From NCBI GenBank assembly GCA_051000755.1, contig JBPCNZ010000085.1:1-21865 (forward strand): DNA of 21,865 nucleotides. The letters are read 5' to 3'. The notes beneath the pieces were generated by a model. That model had not been told where the DNA came from, did not search any database, and saw only the letters and a program-made list of their open reading frames with translations. Within the stretch, counting starts at the first letter, position 1. The number at the start of each line of letters is the position of its first letter. The position numbers were made by a program, and so were the translations under genes. The DNA is from JALZAH01 sp051000755. GTDB lineage: Bacteria > Actinomycetota > Acidimicrobiia > Acidimicrobiales > Palsa-688. This document shows positions 14,696 through 21,840 of the stretch, piece by piece.

Positions 14696-16258
14696 ATGAC
14701 GACGGAACCAGGGACAGGCAGGGGCGAAGGGGGCGGCGAGCTCACCCGCCGGAGGCTTCTCCAGGGCAGCCTCGCCGCCGGCGTGGCCGGGGCCACGCTG
14801 AGCACGGGGGCCGCGGCCCTCATCGAGAAGGCGTCGGCGGTCACCGCCGGGCCGAACGCCGCCCTCGGCGACATCGAGCATGTGGTGTTCCTGATGCAGG
14901 AGAACCGAAGCTTCGACCACTACTTCGGCACCCTCTCGGGGGTCCGGGGGTTCTCCGACTCGACACCGGTGTTCGATCAGTTCGGTTACCGCCCGGGGGT
15001 GGGCCCCGACCCGACCGGCTACGTTCAGCCGTTCCACCTCCTGTCCAACCCTCCCCTCACCGACGGCCAGACGACCAACGACATCACCCACAACTGGGCT
15101 CCCCAGCACCAGAGCTGGAACGGCGGGGCCATGAACGGCTTCGTCACCTCCCACCTGGCGGCGGACGGCGTCAAGAACGGTCTGGTGACGATGGGTTACT
15201 TCAACCGCGCCGACCTGGCCTTCTACTACGCCCTGGCTGATGCGTTCACCATCTGCGACGGTTACCACTGTTCGGTGTTCGGCCCGACCGACCCCAACCG
15301 GGTCATGTCGATCTCGGCGAGCATCGATCCGGCCGGCACCCATGGCGGCCCCGTGGTGGAGACCCTGGTGGCCAACCGGCAGGCCTACTACGGCAAGTTC
15401 ACCTGGGAGACCATGCCCGAGCGGCTCAGCGCCGCAGGGGTCTCGTGGAAGGTCTACAACGACCCCACCGGGCTGCTGGAGCTCAGTCCGTTCCCGTACT
15501 TCAAGGCCTACACCCAGCCCTTCTCTCTCGCCAGCCTGGAGCTGACCAACCGGGCTCTGGTCCCCAACTACCCCGTCAGCTTCGACCTCGACGTGGCCAC
15601 CGGCCAGCTCCCGGCCGTGTCGTGGATCATCCCGCCCCTCATCTCCTGCGAGCACCCGGCGGCCCCCCCGGAGTGGGGGGAGTACCTGGTGTCCCAGGTG
15701 CTCTCCACCTTGGTCGCCAACCCGGCGGTGTGGGCCAAGACGGTGGTGTTCGTCATCTACGACGAGAACGGCGGGTTCTTCGACCACGTGACGCCCCCCA
15801 CCCCGCCGGCGGGAACGGCCGGCGAGGAGATCACGGTCAATCTTTTGCCGGCCAGCGTCGGCGGGATCGCCGGGCCCGTCGGGCTCGGTTTCCGAGTCCC
15901 CTGCCTGGTCCTCTCCCCGTTCAGCCGGGGCGGTTACGTGTGCTCCGACACCTTCGACCACACGTCCCTGCTGCGGTTCCTCGAGACGCGCTTCGGGGTC
16001 GAGGTGCCCAACCTGACACCGTGGCGCCGTTCGGTCACCGGCGACATGACCGCGGCCCTGGGGCTGTCCCGGCCCCCGAACACGTCGGTGCCGACGTTGC
16101 CGCCGACCAGCCTGGTCGGCGACACCAGCACGGTGGAGCAGGCCGTCATCAACGCCCTGGCCGGCACCGCCGACGTCGGGGTCCCCTATCCACCCCCGAC
16201 GGCCAACGTCATGCCCACCCAGGAGACGACGCCGGCCCGTCCCCACACCCCGACCTGA
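14696..16258 (+). CDS. Tat-exported phospholipase C-type phosphoesterase
   Basis: The 520-aa product belongs to the Phosphoesterase family (PF04185) that includes mycobacterial phospholipases C and acid phosphatase AcpA. The N-terminus carries a twin-arginine signal, LTRRRLLQGSLAAGVAGATL (residues 16-35), so the folded enzyme is exported. The metal-site motif ENRSFDHYFGTLSGVRGFSD lies at 69-88. Later come VFVIYDENGGFFDHVTPP (about 350-367) and the LSPFSRGGYVCSDTFDHTSLLRFLE segment (about 406-430). The C-terminal end is a short Pro/Thr tail, without the two extra beta domains of some Gram-negative enzymes. The ATG at 14696 has AGGGGAG seven bases upstream. It is followed after 53 bp by a PAP2 protein. 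The likely reaction is release of phosphorylated headgroups from phospholipids or other phosphoesters outside the cell. Confidence 0.88.
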   Translation: MTTEPGTGRGEGGGELTRRRLLQGSLAAGVAGATLSTGAAALIEKASAVTAGPNAALGDIEHVVFLMQENRSFDHYFGTLSGVRGFSDSTPVFDQFGYRPGVGPDPTGYVQPFHLLSNPPLTDGQTTNDITHNWAPQHQSWNGGAMNGFVTSHLAADGVKNGLVTMGYFNRADLAFYYALADAFTICDGYHCSVFGPTDPNRVMSISASIDPAGTHGGPVVETLVANRQAYYGKFTWETMPERLSAAGVSWKVYNDPTGLLELSPFPYFKAYTQPFSLASLELTNRALVPNYPVSFDLDVATGQLPAVSWIIPPLISCEHPAAPPEWGEYLVSQVLSTLVANPAVWAKTVVFVIYDENGGFFDHVTPPTPPAGTAGEEITVNLLPASVGGIAGPVGLGFRVPCLVLSPFSRGGYVCSDTFDHTSLLRFLETRFGVEVPNLTPWRRSVTGDMTAALGLSRPPNTSVPTLPPTSLVGDTSTVEQAVINALAGTADVGVPYPPPTANVMPTQETTPARPHTPT

Positions 16259-16311
16259 GCCTCAGAAATCAAACGGCCGCGAGCCCTCGAATTCCGTAGA
16301 CTCTGCGGCTC

Positions 16312-17136
16312 ATGGCCGTCTTCCCCCTAGACCTCGGGCCGGGTTCCCAGAGCGAGGTCATTGCCCAACCCCTGGTCGACGTCGACCTGGATAGGGCACC
16401 GCGCCGCTCGCGGTGGTACCTGGAGGCGCTGGTCATCGTGTGGCTGATGTGGGCCTACGATCTGATCGCCAACCTGGCCCATCTCCGTCTGGCGGCCGCC
16501 ATCGCCCACGGTCGCAGCATCCTCCACCTCGAGGCGGTGCTGCACCTCGATCCTGAGGGGACCCTGGACCGCTGGTTGGCCGGCCATCACACGTTCGGCC
16601 TGTGGGTGTCGACGTACTACGACAACGCCCATTTTGTCGTCGCCCTGGCCGTCATCGGCTGGCTGTGGTGGCGCCACCCCCTTCACTATCGGCGCCTGCG
16701 CACCTCGCTGGTGCTCGTCAACGTCATCGGGTTCGTGGTCTTCTGGCTGTACCCGACGGCCCCGCCGCGCATGTTGCCCGGCGCCCACATCGCCGACGTG
16801 GTGGCGGCCACCGGGGCGGTCGGATCGTGGCACAGCGGGCAGCTGGCCCATCAGGCCAACGAGTTGGCGGCCATGCCCTCGCTGCACATGGCCTGGGCCG
16901 CCTGGGCCGCCCTGGCCGCCTGGCAGGTCCTGCGTCGCCACCACCGTTGGGCGCCCCTGGTGTGGGCCTACCCGGTGGCCACCGCCCTGGCGGTCCTTTC
17001 CACCGGCAACCACTACCTGGCCGACGTGGTGGCCGGCCTTGCCACCCTGGCCGTGGCCACGGGCGGTGCCGTTCTCGTCGGACGCCTGGCCCATCACATC
17101 CCCCTCCCCGCTCGCCTCGCCCGCCTGCGCGCCTAG
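16312..17136 (+). CDS. PAP2-superfamily membrane protein (Aur1/inositolphosphotransferase-like)
   Basis: The 274-aa membrane protein has about six helices and the PAP2_3-type motifs: WLYPTAPPRM (146-154), AMPSLHMAW (187-195) with H192, and TGNHYLADVVAG (231-242) with H234 and D238. These form the phosphatase/phosphotransferase active site at the membrane surface. Actinobacterial members of this type either dephosphorylate lipid phosphates or transfer inositol phosphate or similar headgroups. The ATG at 16312 was accepted because the first helix starts at about residue 36; no strong ribosome binding site is seen. It follows the exported phosphoesterase on the same strand, suggesting a shared role in lipid headgroup turnover. 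It converges on the MgtE_N gene with only 12 bp between them. Confidence 0.83.
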   Translation: MAVFPLDLGPGSQSEVIAQPLVDVDLDRAPRRSRWYLEALVIVWLMWAYDLIANLAHLRLAAAIAHGRSILHLEAVLHLDPEGTLDRWLAGHHTFGLWVSTYYDNAHFVVALAVIGWLWWRHPLHYRRLRTSLVLVNVIGFVVFWLYPTAPPRMLPGAHIADVVAATGAVGSWHSGQLAHQANELAAMPSLHMAWAAWAALAAWQVLRRHHRWAPLVWAYPVATALAVLSTGNHYLADVVAGLATLAVATGGAVLVGRLAHHIPLPARLARLRA

Positions 17137-17148
17137 CGGAGGCCACCA

Positions 17149-18348
17149 TCAGCGGCGCCGGCGACGCCAGTCGGACGGCAGGATCCGGTCCATGACGTCG
17201 TCGACGGTCACGGCCCCCACCAGACGCTCGGCCTCGTCGCAGACCGCCACGCTCACCAGGTCGTAGGCGGCCAGCCGCCCGGCCACCTGGTCCTCGGACA
17301 GGTCGGCGCGCACGTAGCCGGCATCCTGGACGCACTCGCTGAGCGCCACCGACGGGGCTTCGCGCAGGAGCCGCTGGAAGCCCACCACACCGAGGTACCT
17401 CCCGGTTGGGGTAGTGGTCGGCGGCTCGCAGACGAACACCTGGGCGGCGTTGGCCGGCGGCAGGTCGGGGTCGCGGATCCGGGCCAGGGCCTCGGCCACC
17501 GACGCGTGAGGTGGCAACACGATGGGCTGGGGGGTCATGAGTCCACCGGCGGTCGTGGCGTCGTAGCGCAACAACCGGCGCAACGACACGGAGACGTCCT
17601 CGTCCATCAACTCGAGCAGGACGTCGCTCTGGGCCGAGGGCAGCTCGGCCAGGAGGTCGGCGGCGTCGTCGGGTTCCATCTCCTCCACCACATCGGCGAT
17701 CCGCTGGGGGTCGACCCCTTCGAGCACCCGGACCTGGTCCGCCTCGGACATCTCCTCGAGCAGGTCGGCCAGCTCCTCGTCGTTCATGGCCTCGGTGAGC
17801 AACCGGCGGCGGGCCGGGGTCATGGTCTCCACCGCGAAGGCCAGGTCGGTCGGGTGCATGCTGCGCAGGGAGGCCAGCTGCGACGCGCCCGGGGCCCCGG
17901 CGAACAGCGCCGTCGCCTCCTCCCAGCCCACCACGTTCTGGACCCGGCGGCGCAGGGCCCGCCGACCGCCCAAGGCCACCCCCGTGACCTCCCAGCCGGC
18001 CGCCCGGTCGGTCGCCGGGACCAAGGCAACATCGAGAACCGGACAGCCGTCCACCAGCTGGTTGTACAGCTTGGAGGCCAACAACTCGCCGCTGCGCAGC
18101 TCGAAGTGGCGCCAGTCGATGGTCCCGCCGCGCACACGGACCCCGCTCACGGAGAGGTCGGCGACCCGGCCGATGTTGACGAAGATCCGGCGCCGTTGCA
18201 GGTTGGCCACCAGACCGATGGCCCGGGGGGGCTGGCCGCCGACGGGCGGGACGAGGACCACGTCCTCCACCCGCCCCATGGTCTGGTCGTCGCTGTCGAG
18301 CAGCGGCAACCTGGCGATCCTCGACGTATAGACCGGTTCGACCTCCAC
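17149..18348 (-). CDS. soluble MgtE_N-CBS domain protein
   Basis: The 399-aa product contains the cytosolic regulatory half of an MgtE magnesium transporter without the membrane half. Residues 1-130 form two beta-rich modules with a PRC-barrel-like look (TSRIARLPLLDSDDQTMGRV). Residues about 150-265 are the MgtE N domain, with repeated acidic helices such as MNDEELADLLEEM and MEPDDAADLLAELP. Two CBS domains follow (about 271-335, opening TAGGLMTPQPIVLPPHASV, and 340-395 with VTVDDVMDRILP). In MgtE these parts bind Mg2+ and gate the pore. No hydrophobic helix is present, so it acts as a separate sensor or partner. The GTG start at 18348 lies nine bases after the stop of the TMEM175 gene, so the two are probably one operon. 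Confidence 0.85.
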   Translation of the reverse strand: MEVEPVYTSRIARLPLLDSDDQTMGRVEDVVLVPPVGGQPPRAIGLVANLQRRRIFVNIGRVADLSVSGVRVRGGTIDWRHFELRSGELLASKLYNQLVDGCPVLDVALVPATDRAAGWEVTGVALGGRRALRRRVQNVVGWEEATALFAGAPGASQLASLRSMHPTDLAFAVETMTPARRRLLTEAMNDEELADLLEEMSEADQVRVLEGVDPQRIADVVEEMEPDDAADLLAELPSAQSDVLLELMDEDVSVSLRRLLRYDATTAGGLMTPQPIVLPPHASVAEALARIRDPDLPPANAAQVFVCEPPTTTPTGRYLGVVGFQRLLREAPSVALSECVQDAGYVRADLSEDQVAGRLAAYDLVSVAVCDEAERLVGAVTVDDVMDRILPSDWRRRRR

Positions 18349-18357
18349 GCCGGGACC

Positions 18358-18997
18358 CTACCCGGCGCCCGACGCCGTCGGCTCCGAGGTGGGGTCGTCA
18401 GATCCGGCCTTGGCCAGCTGATCGAAGGCGTAGTAGACGGCCATGGCGAGCTGCAGGGTGAGCATGGCCGAGGGGGAGACGAACGCCAGGCCCAGCGCGA
18501 CCAGGTAGACCACCATGCCGACCCCGAAGCGGCGCCGGGTGGACCGGATGGCCTGAGCGGTCATGGGCTTGAGGAGCAGCTCGGGATGCCGGGTCGCCCG
18601 CTGCCACAGGAGGGTGAACCCGATGGCGATCCCAAAGGTGGTGACGCTGTAGGCGAAGGCCGCCAGGTGGGCATCGCTGTTGGTGCCCCGCAGGTTGTCG
18701 GCCAGCAGCTGGGTCGGGTAAGGCAGGGTGGCGATCGTGCCGAGCAGGAACAGGTTGAGGAACAACGTCACCCGATCCACCCTGGCGAGCAGGGCGAAGA
18801 GGGTGTGGTGGTTGACCCACATGATGCCGATGACGGCGAAGCTGACCACGTAGGCAGCGAACGCCGGGAGCTGGTGGACCAGAGCTGCGCCCAGCTCGTT
18901 GGGACGGTGTTCGGGGGGCACCAGGCCGAGGACGAGCAGGGTGATGGCAATGGCCAGCAACCCCGTCGCTGAACGCCTCCACCCGGTTCTTGTCCAC
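18358..18997 (-). pseudogene. TMEM175 (DUF1211) family channel-like protein, frameshifted
   Basis: The start GTG at 18997 has GGAGG upstream and reads MDKNRVEAFSDGV, the signature RxxxFSD opening of TMEM175-type potassium channel subunits. The frame then fails. The continuation LAIAITLLVLGLVPPEH and five further helices (AFAAYVVSFAVIGIMWVNHH, VTLFLNLFLLGTIATLPYP, FAYSVTTFGIAIGFTLLWQ, FGVGMVVYLVALGLAF, AMLTLQLAMAVYYAFDQLA) lie in another minus-strand frame and stop at 18358. Removing one base in the run at about 18957-18964 joins them into about 212 aa, the normal length for bacterial members with six helices. It is either a sequencing error or a fresh inactivation. Its neighbour is a soluble MgtE_N-CBS protein. 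Some bacterial TMEM175 proteins form tetrameric K+ channels; the substrate here is inferred from the family. Confidence 0.82.
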
Positions 18998-19048
18998 GGC
19001 TGCCTCCGGACGGCCGGGCCCGTCACACCCGACGAACCGGCTCCGGCG

Positions 19049-20677
19049 TCAATCGTAGGTGGCCTCCACCCACCACTGACCATCCTCCCGGACGACCAGG
19101 TGGGCGGCACCGGTGGCCATCCCCATCTGGAAGCGGGCCCGGCGGCGGCCGCCACCGTCCCACCACCGTTCCTCCACCGGCCAGGGACCGGCCCATGCCG
19201 TCACCGCCACCCACCCTCCGGTGTCGACGGCCAGTTCTGCCGGCGGGGCGCTGAGGACGCCTCGCCCGGTCACGCCCACGTGGCACCCGGCGGCGTCGCG
19301 CACCCGCGCCGGGCGAGGGGGGACGTGGACCACCGCCGGGGAGGGCCCGGGCAGGTGCCCCGGCCACGGAGGGATCTCGTGGGCCGGACGGCCCATCGTG
19401 GCCCGGGGCGTCGCCGTCCGGGCCGGGTGCCGGGGGGACGGGGACGGGCTCGGGTCGAGGGGGGAGCCGGGATGGCGGGGGCCGCGAGGCGTCCCCCAGG
19501 GGATCAGCTGCACCTGCTCAACGGGATCGCGACCCCCGCCGACCACCGCGGTGACGACCGCCTCGGGGCCGAGCAGGCCCTGGACCCGAGTCAGGCTCCG
19601 AGCCACCCGTTCGTCGACCGCCGTCTCGCCGCCCCAGAACCCGAGCTGGCGCCCGTGATCGGGACGCACCTCATCGGGCACCAGGCGCAGCAGGATCAGG
19701 CCGGCGGTGGTGCCCCCCTCCCCCAACCAGGCATCCAGTTGCCAGCGCACCCGTTCCGCCACCGCGGCGGCGTCGAGGACCCCGTTGTGGCGCCACAGGC
19801 GGACCAGGTGCTCACCGTGGTCGGTCTCGGCCTCGATGGCCACCCGGGTGCAGGCCAGGCCCAGGGCGGCCAGCCCCCCATGGAGCCGGTCGGCCAGGGA
19901 CCGGGCGACGAACGCGGCCCGGTCCACCCGGTCGACGGGGGGATCCAGCTCGGCGGTGACAGCCAGGTCAGGCGGTGGGGTCCGGGCCGCCAGGGGGCGG
20001 TCGTCGAGTCCCCGGGACAGGTGCTGAGCCTCGGCCCCGTCCGGCCCGAAGCGGCCCAGCACCGCCTCGGTGGGCAACTCGGCCAGTTGCCCCAGGGTCC
20101 GCACCCCGAGACGGACGAGCAGGTCGGCCAGGTCCGGCCGTCCCAGCGTCGCCACCGGTTGGGGAGCCAACCAGGCCGGGCTGTGCCCCGGTGGCACCAC
20201 CGTGCACCGGTCCGGGCCACGGCGGGCGGCCAGGGCGGCGGCGAAGCGCCCGTCGGCCACCCCCACCCGGCATCCGGGATGGCCGGCGGCGGCGATGACG
20301 GCAGCGGCGTCAACGGCCTCCGCCACCTTGGCCGCCAGGGCCTGATCGCCGCCGAAGTAACGGGACGGCCCCCTCGTGCCCAGACCCACCGCTCCCGGAG
20401 CGCTGACCTCCACTCCGGGGGCGAACGCCTCCACGGCGGCCGCCACCGGTTCCCACAGCCGGGCGTCACGGACGGGGTCGGCGGCCACGATGTCGACCTC
20501 CGGGCAGCGGCCCTGGGCTTCACGCCGGCGCAACCCGACGACGACCCCGGACGCCCGGGCGGCCGGGGACACCGCCACCACCCGGTTGGCCACCACCACG
20601 GCGGCGGGGACGTCAGCGGCGACGCCGGCGGCCACCACCGGCCAGTCCGGGTACCACACCTCCAGGGTCCGCATCAC
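19049..20677 (-). CDS. imuB: ImuB, catalytically inactive Y-family polymerase-like mutasome protein
   Basis: The 542-aa product is a DNA polymerase Y-family homologue of the ImuB type, the clamp-binding hub of the damage-induced mutasome with ImuA' and DnaE2. It begins RTLEVWYPDWPV, where active polymerases carry a catalytic aspartate motif. At about residues 91-100 VSAPGAVGLG replaces the catalytic DE motif, so it should not polymerise. The palm and fingers remain (AARASGVVVGLRRREAQGRCP; ARLWEPVAAAVEAFAPGVE). A little-finger-like part follows, with the probable beta-clamp motif QLGFWG at 344-349, comparable to the clamp motif of mycobacterial ImuB. A Pro-rich linker and a C-terminal beta-rich domain follow. 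The GTG start overlaps the imuA' stop by four bases (GTGA). Confidence 0.9.
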   Translation of the reverse strand: MMRTLEVWYPDWPVVAAGVAADVPAAVVVANRVVAVSPAARASGVVVGLRRREAQGRCPEVDIVAADPVRDARLWEPVAAAVEAFAPGVEVSAPGAVGLGTRGPSRYFGGDQALAAKVAEAVDAAAVIAAAGHPGCRVGVADGRFAAALAARRGPDRCTVVPPGHSPAWLAPQPVATLGRPDLADLLVRLGVRTLGQLAELPTEAVLGRFGPDGAEAQHLSRGLDDRPLAARTPPPDLAVTAELDPPVDRVDRAAFVARSLADRLHGGLAALGLACTRVAIEAETDHGEHLVRLWRHNGVLDAAAVAERVRWQLDAWLGEGGTTAGLILLRLVPDEVRPDHGRQLGFWGGETAVDERVARSLTRVQGLLGPEAVVTAVVGGGRDPVEQVQLIPWGTPRGPRHPGSPLDPSPSPSPRHPARTATPRATMGRPAHEIPPWPGHLPGPSPAVVHVPPRPARVRDAAGCHVGVTGRGVLSAPPAELAVDTGGWVAVTAWAGPWPVEERWWDGGGRRRARFQMGMATGAAHLVVREDGQWWVEATYD

Positions 20678-21465
20678 CGCACCAGTGCGGCCGGGGCGGC
20701 GACCACCTCGGGGGCTTCGGGAGCGGCGCGGCCGGCCGGCTCGGAGGCCAGGGCCACCTTCCCGTCAGGGCCCGGCAACCACAGCCATCGTCGCCGGTCA
20801 CCTCCGCCCGCTCTGCGGCCCGTTATGGTCACCTCCGCCCTCCGGGCCCGGAGGAGGCCGTAGCCGTCCTCCAGGCCCTCCCAGACGGCTCTGGTGACCG
20901 TCAGGCGGAGGTCGACACCCTCGGGCCACCCGGCGCCGAGCACCACCAGGACGGCCTCCCGTTCCCTGGTCCTGGCGGCCAGCCGGCGGGCATCGGCGGG
21001 ACGGACCCGCCCGGGAGGGCGGACCACCACCACGTCCATGCTCTCGAGCAGGGCGGCGGTCACCACCGCCCACTGCTGAAGCGCACCAGGCACGAGCACC
21101 AGGCGCTCGAGTTGCACCCCGAGCTGGGCGGCGGCGACCGGGCCCAGAGCCGGGACCCCGACGACCGCCACCCACCGGCCGGCATGGGACGCGGCCGAGA
21201 CCAGCGACAGGGCCAGGGTGATCTCACCGGGGACGGGCCCGGCCCCGATACCGACCGTGGACCCCCGCCTGGGCCCGCCGTGGGGCAACAACAGGCCCAG
21301 GGCGTCGGGGACCTCCAGCCGGCGCTGACGGTCCGCCTCGACGGGCACGGTGGTCAACGCGGCCTGGGCTCGGGCGGGCAGGTCGGTGAGGGTCGGGCCG
21401 GCGAGGGTCGGGCCGGCGAGGGTCGGGCCGGCGAGGGCAGTCGTGGTCGAGGTCGGAGCGCCCAT
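20674..21465 (-). CDS. imuA': ImuA'-like RecA-fold mutasome protein
   Basis: The 263-aa product is a RecA-like protein of the ImuA' type, identified by its place in front of imuB, the SOS box upstream, and the fold pattern STVGIGAGPVPGEITLALSL (about 69-88) followed by GRWVAVVGVPALGPVAAAQLGVQLERLVLV. The Walker A lysine and threonine are replaced (PGEIT where GKT is usual), so ATP binding is probably lost, as in this divergent group. The N-terminus is unusual: a five-residue unit (LAGPT) occurs three times, encoded by a perfect 15-bp tandem repeat. The ATG at 21465 lacks a Shine-Dalgarno sequence and is only eight bases from the LexA palindrome, so the mRNA may be leaderless or the true start may lie further in. 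It is probably induced by DNA damage. Confidence 0.82.
   Translation of the reverse strand: MGAPTSTTTALAGPTLAGPTLAGPTLTDLPARAQAALTTVPVEADRQRRLEVPDALGLLLPHGGPRRGSTVGIGAGPVPGEITLALSLVSAASHAGRWVAVVGVPALGPVAAAQLGVQLERLVLVPGALQQWAVVTAALLESMDVVVVRPPGRVRPADARRLAARTREREAVLVVLGAGWPEGVDLRLTVTRAVWEGLEDGYGLLRARRAEVTITGRRAGGGDRRRWLWLPGPDGKVALASEPAGRAAPEAPEVVAAPAALVR
21391..21435. repeat. 15-bp perfect tandem repeat, three copies, at the imuA' N-terminus
   Basis: The unit ggtcgggccggcgag occurs three times exactly (21391-21405, 21406-21420, 21421-21435), preceded by a partial unit (ggtcggtgag, 21381-21390). On the minus strand it encodes LAGPT three times. The 15-bp period keeps the frame, so copy number changes would alter only the N-terminal arm length. 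Confidence 0.92.
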
Positions 21466-21473
21466 GGGTCAGC

Positions 21474-21499
21474 GCGTATCGAACGTACGTTCGATACGC
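21474..21499. promoter_or_regulatory. LexA operator (SOS box) of the imuA'-imuB operon
   Basis: A perfect 26-bp palindrome is centred between 21486 and 21487. Its core tcgaacgtacgttcga (21479-21494) matches the actinobacterial/Gram-positive SOS box pattern CGAAC-N4-GTTCG exactly. It ends eight bases before the imuA' start codon, so LexA bound here would cover the promoter or transcription start. It is the only such box noticed in the window. Confidence 0.9.
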
Positions 21500-21552
21500 T
21501 ACCGGCCTCGCCGTTCAGGAACGAAGCCCCATCATCCAGTGCGTCGAGCAGA

Positions 21553-21600
21553 ATCTGGGCGACCAAGAATCTGGCCCGCCGCGCCTTTGGTCGCCCAGAT
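21553..21600. repeat. 14-bp perfect inverted repeat with 20-base loop
   Basis: The arms are atctgggcgaccaa (21553-21566) and ttggtcgcccagat (21587-21600). The loop repeats the beginning of the left arm (gaatctgg), so a direct repeat is nested in the inverted repeat. No T-run follows. It could be a remnant of a mobile element end, a recombination site or a structured RNA. Confidence 0.85.
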
Positions 21601-21738
21601 CCGGACCTGCTGTTCCTGGGTGATCTCCATCGGCGGGGCACCCAACTGGGCTCTGGGGCCGCCGCCTGGCGGCCGATAACACCTGCAGGCCTCCGGCCCA
21701 GTGCTCGCCAGAACCGTTCGTACCGGTCTGAGGCCGGT

Positions 21739-21812
21739 CGTGAACCAAAGATGCCGTCTGTGGCGAAACCTTCGGTTCTCAGGTCGGAGAAATCCGACAC
21801 GTTTGGTTCACG
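21739..21812. repeat. 11-bp perfect inverted repeat, 52 bases apart
   Basis: cgtgaaccaaa (21739-21749) is repeated inverted as tttggttcacg (21802-21812). The enclosed 52 bases include a short hairpin with a GAAA loop. The spacing is too small for an intact insertion sequence, but a miniature element or the trace of one is possible. Confidence 0.8.
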
Positions 21813-21840
21813 TCGCCATCGACCCGCCAGCGGGCTCCCG

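Noticed and set aside
18398..18997. Separate 199-aa protein starting MDKNRVEAFSDGV
   Set aside because: After 13 residues the translation turns into His/Pro/Arg-rich shadow sequence; the real helices are in the neighbouring frame, so it is the frameshifted start of the TMEM175 gene.
21354..21800. Minus-strand protein of 148 codons at the window end
   Set aside because: No family resemblance or ribosome binding site; its second half is the tandem repeat read in another frame (PSPAR units), and it crosses the SOS box and the imuA' start.
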